Origin: Gossypium raimondii | Lineage: Eukaryota > Streptophyta > Magnoliopsida > Malvales > Malvaceae | DNA: 64,000 nucleotides | Direction of reading: 5' to 3' | NCBI RefSeq assembly: GCF_025698545.1 | Contig: NC_068575.1 | Span: 55,809,980 to 55,873,979 of the forward strand | Part shown: piece after piece, positions 24,101 through 34,303 of the stretch | How positions within the stretch are numbered: position 1 is the stretch's first letter | How the letters are laid out: every line of letters begins with the position of its first letter | The notes under the pieces: model-generated | Told to the model about the DNA's origin: nothing | What the model saw: only the letters and a program-made list of their open reading frames with translations | Database searches by the model: none | Program-made: the position numbers and the translations under genes

Positions 24101-26172
24101 CATTTTCTTTCTAAGTTTTAGTGAACAAGTTGGATCGTGTATGACACTGACTGCCGCAAATATATAGTTTCAGGTGTTTTCAACGCTTTGCAGAATCATT
24201 TATTAAAGTACCCTTATTTGGAGCTGTTTCGCATCTGACACTGGCTGTCTGTCCCTTTTGCATAACATTTGCTGTTGTTTGGGCAGTGTATCGTCGTATA
24301 TCCTTTGCCTGGATAGGGCAAGATATTCTTGTAAGACCCAACTTTTCTAGTATCTTATGTTATTGTTACCTTTCTTTGTTACTGGATTTGTCAGGTGATT
24401 ATATTGTATCTAATGTGTCCATTTGCTTGTAGTGACTTCTTGTTCTCATTGAAAATTAATGTACTCAGAAATTAGTCTGATTAACACTCTTATCATGGTG
24501 AACTGATGATATATGAACCTCCCCTGTTGCCTTCTCAATCAGGGTATTGCACTTATAATCACAGTCCTTCAGATTGTTCGTGTGCCAAATCTCAAGGTAT
24601 CTTTATTACTTGCCTTTTTCCGCCTACTGCTTAGAGATGCATGCATATAGTATGTGCATGTAGCTAGTTTACATATGAGAATAGAAGAGTTGCAAAAACT
24701 TTTGATGTTCTTTAGTGGTGAATTTTGTTGAATCAGGTTGGAACAGTTCTTCTGGGTTGTGCTTTCTTGTATGATATCTTCTGGGTATTTGTTTCCAAAT
24801 GGTGGTTTCATGAGAGCGTGATGATAGTGGCAAGTGAATATAATATTATTTTTTCACCATTGAATTCTGATTTCTGTAAACCGTTTTGACCATTGAGGGA
24901 ATGATGTTACTTCCTTTATCCGCTATTATCCTTCTATTTTAGGTAGCTCGTGGTGATAAAAGTGGAGAGGATGGCATACCAATGCTACTAAAAATTCCCC
25001 GGATCTATGATCCTTGGGGTGGCTACAGTGTTATTGGATTTGGAGACATTATCTTACCTGGACTGCTTGTGGCATTTTCACTAAGGTACATTGGAGCCAT
25101 AAGTAACTTTTTTGGTGACATCTATGCCAGGATCAATGAATTAGTTTTGGTCTTTGTTACTTTTGTTGATTCTTTATGCTTTATATAGTTTTAAGACCTT
25201 ATAACCGAAGACCAAAACATGCTGCTGTAATTTGTTAATAGGCCATATTTACAATAAGTACATCAATAAGTCCAGGAATTATGTCAATTTAGCTTATGAA
25301 TGTGCTATTTGTTTTCAGAACACTATCTTCATTGAAATGTTATGGTGTGTGGATTTGTTCCAACGGTGAGACGGGTTATTATGTTTGGTCTATTCAGTGC
25401 TCATTGACTGATAATGTCGATTATTTTTGCAGATATGATTGGCTGACAAAAAAGACTCTTCGAGCAGGGTACTTCATATGGGCAATGACTGCTTATGGTT
25501 TAGGTATGAGAAAACTCTTGTCTGCAGAGCCAACCTGTTCATAGGTGGGCTGTATGTGGGAACTTAGACAAGCTTGAATTTTACTTTGTTTGTTGAGGCT
25601 TAAGCCCTTTACTGCTAAGTTGTAGTAATAATTATTTTGATCCTGACTTGCAGAGGTTATCTTCCCTAAATTTGATAATCCCCCGAATTGAAAGGGGAAG
25701 AAAATGATATTGTACGGATTTTACCTGTCCCAAAATAATGTGATAGGACTATATTTCTCAGCAGTTTTATTTTCCTTGTCTCCTGCCTTGCAACATAAGG
25801 ACCATCCACTCATTAATTCTATATCTGTTTAAAATAATTCAACAGGTCTTCTAGTCACGTATGTGGCCTTGAACTTGATGGATGGACATGGCCAACCTGC
25901 GTTGCTTTACATTGTTCCTTTCATTCTTGGTAAGTAGCAATGAGATTAAAAGCAGTTTGGTTGTAGTAACATGCAATGCTTTCCTCATAAACCCCAGATG
26001 AAATGTTTTCTTCCATTTAAATATCTCTTACAACACGTCATTTGTTTTGGGTGCAGGGACATTTATTACATTGGGGAAAAAGAGAGGTGATCTCAAAACT
26101 CTCTGGACAAGAGGAGAACCGGAAAGGCCTTGTCCGCATGTCCAACTTCAGCCCTTAGAACAGAGAGAATAA
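21151..26172 (+). CDS. SPPL: Signal peptide peptidase-like intramembrane aspartic protease with PA domain
   Basis: A 536-residue model from 14 exons: 21151-21285, 22269-22427, 22579-22690, 22901-23017, 23185-23336, 23472-23654, 23889-23923, 24174-24330, 24543-24596, 24737-24829, 24943-25085, 25433-25503, 25846-25929, 26057-26172. A signal peptide (about 1-24) is followed by a lumenal protease-associated domain (about 60-170, including [15 protein letters not shown]) and then multiple membrane spans, as expected for nine. The catalytic motifs are present: FLYDIFW with Asp381, GFGD with Asp434 (residues 431-434), and QPALLY (487-492). The family cleaves transmembrane helices of type II membrane proteins in endosomal or vacuolar membranes; the substrate is unknown. 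GLQTCLV and AVWAVYRR place it with SPPL2/SPPL4 rather than SPPL3. The intron after 24829 needs a GC donor (GTG then GCAAGT). Intron 1 holds a MITE. It converges with the U-box gene. Confidence 0.93.
21781..22186. repeat. MITE-like inverted-repeat element in SPPL intron 1
   Basis: The left end TTAAAGCAACATTTCGTCCC is the near-perfect reverse complement of the right end (GGGGCTAAATGTTGCTTTAT). Internal arms also pair (gccacatcatcattt with agtgatgatgtggc). The length is about 406 bases. No clear target duplication was found, so the class is open; the long arms suggest a MULE type. Confidence 0.7.
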
Positions 26173-26837
26173 TGGTAATAAAACCCTGTACAATAAGTAC
26201 CTCAAATGTGTGCCAGTTGATAAACCTTTTTGCTCTTTTAGGTTGTAGAGAAGCTACAAATGTAATATTTGCAGTATAGTTATTGCAACACGTTTAGAAA
26301 TTAACCAGTAAAACAGACTAGTATGAAACTAGTTCAGCTAATCTCCTAGAAGCTTTACTTTCTACAATCCTGTGTGAACATGATCCCTGTGAACGTTGTG
26401 TGTCTACATTTCTCCGAGAAAAAAAAGAGAGCAAAATTTGCGATGCAATTACCAGCGAATGCTATGGATAGACATACGTATATAATGGAATAAACCAGTT
26501 TGTAATTGAGGCTTGTTTTATCTACTTGCCAAGGGGAGTATCCTAATAAAACAAGTATAATAAGACCAAACAAATATAAATATTATAAATTTAATGTAAA
26601 TTTAAGGAAAATCATCCATCCATACATAGACATATACATATATACATACATACAGATAATATTTTTTGGTTCACACTGTATATATTCTATTTAAACAAGC
26701 AACGGCATGAAGGTTCCAACTTACAAGGATGCTACATAGAAAGAAACGCACAACATAGGCTATGGGGAAAAACAGTAGGAAACTGATCAAATATGTTCCT
26801 GGAATAAGGAACAACGTTAATGGTGGTGATGCTGCTT
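26173..26837. other. Shared 3' region of the convergent SPPL and U-box genes
   Basis: 666 bases separate two stop codons facing each other. The region is AT-rich and contains a stretch of 'catacatacata' type microsatellite near 26620-26655. Both 3' UTRs and terminators must fit here, so overlapping transcripts are possible. Confidence 0.55.
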
Positions 26838-29800
26838 CTACCACTCTAAGATTGCGGAACGAAGTGCATGGTTAGGGATGAGATTGCGATGAGCAAGTGG
26901 AATATTCGTGCAAGGAGAGGTATCGTGCCCACCATCCAGCCATCTCCGTATCTGTCTGAACTCATAGGTGAACCCATCGGCTGCCACATGTGGGTCCATC
27001 ATGATTTCCTGCAAACATAAGCAAACCAATCATGCTATGTAGGTTTAGAATACCCTTCTGCATCCAGAATCTAGCATTTGACAGTAAGGGATATGTTGAG
27101 ACGACATTGATTTGCAATACTTGATTCTGGTAACTGATAAAAGTGCCATTCGTAATGATGGAAGCTAACCTTTGAAATGGGACAAAAGAAAGAATCAGGA
27201 GGCTGACGAAGCTGTTCAGACCCTGCATGGATTGTTGATAAGGGTCCAATAGTATTTCTAATCAGTTCAAGCACCTTGTACACCTCTGAAGCAAGGTCTG
27301 GTCGACGGCTTCGGTTAGTATCACAGCATCTCAAAGCCAAGCGAGTCAACTGCTCAGCTTCTACATATGACCAGTCTCCAGCTGACGGATCCAATAAATC
27401 ATTAAGACGGTTTCCATTTACTGCACGTTGGGCGTCCTCTATTATACTCAAGGGCGGTCTCCCAGTAATCAACTGTAGTAATATAATGCCAAATGAGTAT
27501 ATATCGGAACTAGGAGTCAATGTTCTTGTGTTAAGAAACTGAGGATCCAGATAAGGAAATTTGCGGCTTATATCAGTCATATTGTTTGATTTCTCGAGAG
27601 AAGAAAGCACATGGCAGACGCCGAAGTCGCTAAGTTTGCAGCCGAAGTTGGTATCAAGGAGTATATTCCCTGGTTTTAAGTTGCCATGAACCATCCTTTG
27701 AGGCTTAGAGGCATGTAGGAAGATAAGGGCAGAACATATCTCAGTAGCAATTTGAATTCGAGTTTGCCATGACAATGGGGGAGTATTATCCCTGGGGATC
27801 AAACGATCTTCAAGGCTACCATTCGGAAGATATTCATAGATGAGAGCCCATATTTCGGGGCAGACTCCAATTAGTGTGACCAGGTTTGGATGCCTCAGCT
27901 TACTCAAAATATCAACCTGAAATGTATACAGCACACTCACCTTATTTTTTTCTCTATGGTAAAATCTATTTTCTTAAAAATGCCAGCCTGAAAAAAAAAA
28001 TATGTATGTATATTGAGTGACTCGAAAAGTTTCAGTTTAAGCCTACCTCCTTCTGAAATTCCAAGGGCCCTTGTAAGCTATTTTGATGGAGCACTTTTAT
28101 AGCCACTTCAGTGTGACGAAGGGTACATCTATAAACGCTCCCATATGCTCCTTCTGCAATCTTGAAAGAAGGGTCAAAGTCCTCAGTTGCATCATGGATT
28201 TCGGCAACAGAGAACTCTGAGAAGAATTGCTGCATATGCACATTAGAACTCCCTTCTTCCTGTATTGTTGAATGATCTTTAATTGACTTACTTTCGAGCT
28301 TTGCCCGCAAATCATCTTGTTCTCTCTGGTAAATTTGTAACTGCTCCATTGCAGATGATACCTTAGCTTCCAATACTTTAACATGATCAGATTTGGCACC
28401 TCGACTCTCCAATAATAACTTATGAGTTCTGGCGATTTTGCGTGCTTCATCTCTTTGCTGCTTGACTTGTTCAAGTTCCTCGTTCTGTTTTCTAAGCGTT
28501 CCTTCAATTTCCTTCCTGCGTCTTAACTCTCCAATGTATGAACTTTTCATTTCATTTGCCTACAAGTCAGTAATGGCTGTCATTATAAAGTTGTAGGAAT
28601 AACAAAAGCAGGTTTAAAGTCTACCAGTTGGGTTAAGAAAGTACGAAAATACCAAATCTTGGGGCAGAAATCAGACATTTGGAACTTCCGGCCAAACTTG
28701 ATACAATAAATATCAATCAAAATAAACAGAATAAGCAGTTACATGAAATACTTACTTCATTGTTTCCATTGTTCCCGACAAACATTAGTGTAGTCTACGT
28801 AGGAAAATCATTAGGTCATTTCTATTGAAGACAAAACAAAAACTTGGACAATGTCAAAGAATGGAAGAAGTTGAACTTCAAAAGGCCTAACTTGTATCAG
28901 TAGAAACATGTTTCCCTACAACAATTATGTAACTATAATTCTATAAGTTTTGAGGCAAATATACATACACACACAGAAAGAGAGCAAAATAAAGGAAGGG
29001 GGCATTACCTGGCGTACTACAGCATTGAGAGCATCCTTTTCAGCTTTCAGACGCCGGTCCAACTCGTCAAATGCTTCTTGATTTGATTTTTCAGCAATGA
29101 ATAGGGCTTGTTCTAGATTTTCAAAGACTTTATCATCACCGCTTCCTTCCTGTCAAAATTCATAAACCATAGATAGGATTTCACTGAGAAGCTTAAAGAA
29201 TTTGACAAATGCTTGATGTCTATATCTGGTCCCCTAATGTAAGCTTTTAAATTTCAGGCATTGATAAATAATAAAGATCCTCGCGGAAGTCGAATAGTAC
29301 ATTGAACTCAAGCCAGTCTGGACTCTCCCCTAGTGTCTCAGACACAGATGAGTCAGAACTGCTAGCCACTTTGTTAGAGACTGTCCAATAACTAGAACTT
29401 GAAGCAGAGCTGCTCAGGTTTGATTGTCCATTTTCAACAAGTGACCTACAGTAAATCATCGGTTAAACAAGTATGCTGAAACTTCAGAACAGATTAATAA
29501 GACTGTTAGCTAGCACACTTTCGATGGACGAGTTGTCCCCCACAAATGAACCAAATTTTGCAGGAAGGTGGCGCATGCAGCTCCACATATTGAGCTTTTT
29601 CAGATTTGAGATCAGTCATGCCCCTGCAATGTTAAGAACATATTAAGTAACTTGCATGCTGTTCCTTCATTTCATGGGTTCAGAACATAGAGTCATTAGC
29701 ATAGTTGTAAAACAGCAACAGTTTTCAGAAATTATAAGCATAAAAAAGAAGAATGAATAAATAGTGAAATTAGAGTGAGAAGTTAATTAGTACTCTGAAA

Positions 29801-30363
29801 AATGCTTGTTAGCTGCTGCTCCCATGACAAGTTTCTTGATACTTTGATCACGAATTAGCTCAACAATCCCCTTTCCAGCATCATCCATCTCTATATTTAG
29901 TTTTGCCGCTTCTACCTACATCAAACACATCATAACCAAGGCCAAAATTAGAAAATATTTTCCTTCATTTTTAACCAGTTCCTAAAAAAAAAAAGAAGGA
30001 AATTATATTTACACTTTTTTGACCACAAATTAGAAGGTAATCGTCCATGATCCTATCTAGAATCTTCTTCCCAATATCCTGTTGGTGAAGCCTGGTTGCT
30101 GTAAAATTCATACAACCTAAATACCAAGGGAAAAAAAATCAAAATATTCACATATTTCAAAGAAGTAACCCAATTGAGATCACTACTAGCACTGAGCAGA
30201 GCTTACTCGAGTTGCATAAACTAGCAGGCTGATGAACATGAAGAATGCAAACTTTTGTGGGACAAAGATTCTGCAATGCCCATAACAGAGTGTGCTTGCT
30301 TTCTTCTACAGCTTTTCCAACTGCAACATATATGGTTTCAGCAGCATCAGTCATGCGATCCAT
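26838..30363 (-). CDS. PUB33: U-box E3 ligase with USP-like, coiled-coil and (pseudo)kinase domains, PUB33 type
   Basis: A 728-residue model from nine exons (5' to 3' on minus): 30363-30207, 30098-30013, 29915-29794, 29623-29519, 29445-29301, 29149-29009, 28559-28047, 27916-27170, 27008-26838. Domains in order: USP-like (about 10-150, TIYVAVGKAVEESKHTLLWA and KLVMGAAANKHFSEGMTDL), Ser-rich linker, coiled coil (about 206-340), protein kinase (about 380-640), U-box (about 662-728, FFCPISKEIMMDPHVAADGF). The U-box would recruit E2 enzymes to ubiquitinate partners; plant members are mostly cytoplasmic stress or signalling proteins. The kinase keeps EGAYGSVY (388-395), Lys407 in VAIK and DFG (520-522), but the catalytic loop is HGNLKPGN, with Asn502 where Asp is expected. 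The activation segment also lacks the usual GT before YLDP, and the following Glu is Gln. The kinase is therefore probably inactive. The exon ending at 29301 has the least certain donor. Confidence 0.9.
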
Positions 30364-30692
30364 TACAAGTTTTATTCAGTGATCTCTCTATTTTTCCCAC
30401 TAAACTGATCACTTGATTTCAAAGTTGTAAGGCAGAGTGCCAAAGGCAAGTTTTTATTTGCTATTGGGAAGAGACTTTCCTGGCAAGCTGACAACGGTAT
30501 ACACCACACTGCCCCTGTTGGGAAATGGAAAAAGACAAGATTCTTTGCCTTAGGACTTAAGTGCTATTGATCTAAGGGCTGTGATTTATCGGATTTTAAT
30601 TAAAATATTTATTTTTATGTATTGCAGGAAAATGAACAAATATCTTTTGTCTGCTTTTGGTTTGGGATCCACTGATCTTTAGTATTATTTTT
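30364..30692 (-). other. Upstream region of the U-box gene
   Basis: Promoter and leader of the minus-strand gene should lie here. No specific box was identified with confidence. Confidence 0.4.
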
Positions 30693-31048
30693 TTATAAAC
30701 TACACCCTCTAACTCTAAGGAATGTTTTATTTTGGTCATTTTAATTTATTTTTAATTTAATCATTTTAAATAAGATAATTGTGTGAATTAATTACTAACA
30801 TTAAAATTTTTTTAGGATCTCGCTATCATTAGTCCAAAATTTTGGGAAGTCTTTGAACTTTAATCAAAAGTCAACAAAAATATAATTTGTCAATTGGTTG
30901 ATATGTCACGTCAATAATCTGTTAAAAAACAAAATTTTAATAGTAATAATTAATTCGCACAATTATCTTATTTAATGTGACTAAATTTTAAAAAAAATAG
31001 AGTGATTAAAATAATACAAACTATATTTTAAAGTGACCATTGGTTGCA
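30693..31048. repeat. MITE-like inverted-repeat element
   Basis: The arm near 30720-30815 ('aagataattgtgtgaattaa') is the reverse complement of the arm near 30945-31045 ('aattcgcacaattatctta'). The outer ends also pair loosely (ttggtcattttaat with aaagtgaccat). The family was not identified. Confidence 0.6.
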
Positions 31049-31379
31049 CAGGCTAATTCCTATTCCTTTCCTCGTTAAATATTGCATCACTTATTTTACC
31101 TTCTTTTATCAACTTAAGCTCTCAATTTCTTAGGAGTAAGTTGTGAAATTAATTTTGTATTTTAATTTAATTGATTTTAATATTATATTTTTAAAATTTT
31201 AAAATAATTTAAATTTCTATAAAGTCAAAATTTATTATTAATCCTTTATCATGCTAAGTTGTGGATTTGGTCTTCGTTATTCTATTTTGTTATTTTTAAA
31301 TTTAAAATTTTAGTCCTTTGTCAAACTATAATTATTAAATTTTTAATTAAAACAAAGTGTTATTTTTGTGAATATTAAT

Positions 31380-31450
31380 ACAATTGTAATTTGAGCCTGA
31401 GTTATTCTTAGAAAAGATGATCACTTTACCACTAAGCCACAAATTGGAAT
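31380..31450 (-). mobile_element. tRNA-derived SINE-like remnant
   Basis: On the minus strand an A-box TGGCTTAGTGG (31439-31429) is followed about 40 bases later by a weaker B-box (CAGGCTCAAATTAC, about 31399-31386). The spacing is tRNA-like. There is no complete cloverleaf and no flanking duplication was found, so it is probably an old SINE head rather than a working tRNA gene. Confidence 0.4.
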
Positions 31451-32134
31451 CTAAAATATCAATAACTTAACTAATTTAACGCTCCTTTAATTAATTAGGA
31501 CTAAATTTTAAAATTTAAAAGGTATAAAGATTAAATATATAATTTACACATAATATAGTAATTGATAGTAAATTTGACTTTTTATTCCCTTTCGGTTTCT
31601 TCGAGATGACTAGGAAGTTACGGAGCATTTACAAAGAAAGTGCCACTAAAAAATGAAAAGTGGGGTTTCCATATGATTATTAAAGCTATACTTTTTAATA
31701 TATAAAAAATTTATTAATTCCCATATATGAACGCAAGCATAATTTATTTTTTTCAACTGAGTGCACAGTAAATAAGTACTCAAAACGAGTGTAAGTGTAC
31801 AGTACCGCAGAAAAAAAGTATAAAAAGCGTAAAGATTCTTGTTCACGGTGATATTATTAGTCAGTAGGTTCAAAAATATTCAAGACATGACTGGGTTCAG
31901 AGTTTAGGTAGATAGTACAATAATTATTTCACCCACTGCCTTTTGACGTGATACCTGTGGGCCGCATCTACAACTCATTAAAGCCCATCTCTTACCCTTC
32001 TTTCTAATCTACATAGGAGGCTGATGACAAAATAAAGGTAATATACCGCTGCTGTACGTGAATTTTGAGTTAAATTCCTTTTTTAATTTAATTTTTATTT
32101 AATTATAAAAATTTAATAATTTAAAATCATCTAA

Positions 32135-32410
32135 ATTATTTTATGGATCATTCCCATTATATTATTTATTGTCTCTTTTAAAATTATTTAACAATATTTC
32201 AATAATTTTTATTTAATTGAAACATAATTTTGATAATTTTTATTCTAAACTCCAAACCCTAAATTTAGAACCTTAAACCTTAAATCTTAAATTCTGAACC
32301 TTAAATTAGGGTTTAGAATAAAAATTTATCAAAATTATGTATCAATGATATGAAAAAATTATTAAAAATTCATTAAATAATTGAAAATGGATCATGAATG
32401 ATGTGGTGGG
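32135..32410. repeat. Fold-back element with telomere-like centre
   Basis: The arms 32135-32266 and 32302-32410 are inverted copies (left 'acataattttgataattttt', right 'aaaatttatcaaaattatgt'). The loop side carries degenerate AAACCCTAAA-type units (near 32254-32310) that look like interstitial telomere sequence. Confidence 0.65.
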
Positions 32411-32429
32411 AAGCGATATGAAACTTGAA

Positions 32430-32637
32430 ATTTTGAGGTCAAAATTAACTTGTATATTTTACGATAGTAAAAATATAATTTTATCATTTTAATAGTTTAT
32501 ATCTTTATAGTTTTTAAAAGGTTACAATTTTACTATTATTAATTTAAAATTAAAAAATTATGAATAAATCATAAATAAAAATTTTATTATTTTAGGTAGA
32601 CCATGACCCCTGAATCTCCACTAGCTCCGTTATTAGT
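32430..32637 (+). repeat. Dispersed repeat, copy 2 of 2
   Basis: Similar to 7150-7417, with 'tgtatattttacgatagtaa' near the start and a tail 'gaccatgacccctgaatc' then 'ctagctccg'. No coding potential was found. Confidence 0.55.
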
Positions 32638-33340
32638 GAAAGAGATCCATAAAAAAAAATTCTAAAAAACCTCTCACTTAAAGTAATTAGAACTTATATT
32701 ACTAATCATAAAACTCCAAAATAAGTTGAATAAAAAATATTTAGAAAAAAAATTAAATATAAATTAATTTGATCTAAAATAACCAGATCTTACGGTGACT
32801 ATTTGATTCACCTCAATGTTGTGGCCGAAGAAATGTTAAGAAGGCCTAAGTTGGGCTTATGGATACAATATGCTCCAAAGTCCGGATCCAAACAACATAG
32901 CGTTCCCTAATATTAGGGCTTGAATTCTTTATTCACGATTTTGGGTGGAATTGAAGTTGAATTTCAACAAAGCTTGCTAAGATCTTGTTTTCATCTTAAC
33001 GATTCGTTTTTGTTTGATTCAAAACTTTGAAATTGTTACCCTTTAAAGTTTTATTTGACCAGAGAGAAAATTTTCAAATTAAATAAAGAATGAAATATTA
33101 CGTTTCGTTATTTGAAATGTAAAATTTATTGATATATTGTTAAGTATTTTTGGCATATTATTAGATAATGTTATATTATTTTGTTTGTTTTACTTATTTG
33201 ACTGTTATGTAAAATTATTAAAACCAATAAAAATCAACAAGTAAATTTTATATTTTCCCCCACTTACCTCTTGCTTAACATCAAAATCTTGAAAGCCTAT
33301 AAATAGGCAATCTACTCATGGGATTGGTGCAAGAGAGTTA
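32638..33340. other. AT-rich spacer
   Basis: No gene or paired repeat was recognised. Confidence 0.5.
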
Positions 33341-33479
33341 GGGTGGGTTTGGATGGGCGATTGAGTGCGGTGCGGTGCGTTTAGTTTACTTTTTGTCTCA
33401 CGCTACAGTATCTAATCTTACCGCCACCGCTGTTTTTACACTAACCACAGGTAAACGCACCGTCCATTCAAACTCACCC
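33341..33479. mobile_element. Tourist-like MITE, copy 2 (TTA target duplication)
   Basis: A 139-base element between TTA at 33338-33340 and 33480-33482. Its ends are GGGTGGGTTTGGATGG and, inverted, CCATTCAAACTCACCC. The interior 'actttttgtctcacgctac' is shared with the copy at 36934. Confidence 0.85.
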
Positions 33480-33528
33480 TTAGTAAACTATCAAACTCAC
33501 AAGGAACATTTTATGTGATTTTTTTATT

Positions 33529-34303
33529 AAACTATTAAAATAGTCACTTTTATTTACCTCAGTTTACATTTTAATTATTTGTGTTTGAAATGTTACATTT
33601 TAGTAATTTACGTTATCGTGTTGTAACATTTTAGTTACTAAGCCGTTAATGGTGTAACGGTAAGCTGACATGGCACGTTAAATCATCATTTCAAACGAAA
33701 ATTTTAGGTTAAATTTTACAATTGGTCCCTATATTTTTTTATTTCGAGCAATTTAATTTTTTTCTTTCATGTTATTTTAACTTTCATTTTTTATTTTCCA
33801 TTAATCTCTTCTGCTTCTCCCTCTACTTTCCTTCCTTCTTTATTTATTTTAATGTAGTTTTTCTATGTTTTCCATTTGTTAAAAGTAATGCACAAGCTCG
33901 TCTCACTCGAAAAAAAATTGTTCAAAAAATAAAAAATAGGGACTAGTTTTAACAAATGAAAACATAGAAAACTACATTAAAAAATGGAGAAGGGAGGAAA
34001 ATAGAGGGAAAAAAAGAGAAAATAAAGAAAAAACGAAAGTTTAAAGAACATTTAAGAAAAAATTAAATTGCTCAAAATGAAAAAAAAGAATAGGGATCGA
34101 TTGTATAAATTAACATAAAATTTTTGTTTGAAATGATGATTTAAAGTGTTATGTTAGCTTCCCATTACATTGTTAACGGAAATTAACGGTTCAGTGACTA
34201 AAATATTACAACGCGATAACGTAAATGACTAAAACGTAACATTTCAAATATAAGTGACTAAAATGTAATATGAGGTAAACAAAAGTAACTAATTTGATAG
34301 TTT
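33529..34303. mobile_element. Long-inverted-repeat element (MULE-like MITE), copy 2
   Basis: Arms of at least 180 bases are inverted copies: the left begins AAACTATTAAAATAGTCACT and the right ends in its approximate inverse. It shares all its arm motifs (for example 'ggcacgttaaatcatcattt') with the truncated copy at 3833-4273. The interior is low-complexity with no reading frame for a transposase. No clear target duplication was seen, and the exact left end could be up to 45 bases further left. Confidence 0.7.

Noticed and set aside
29247-29300. Extension of the U-box gene exon to the stop after SMPEI
   Set aside because: It would end the protein before the coiled coil, kinase and U-box; the donor at 29300 keeps phase with the next exon.
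33483-33528. A further-left end for the inverted-repeat element at 33529
   Set aside because: The words 'taaactatcaaa' also fit the right end, but the following 45 bases do not pair, so the inner boundary was kept.
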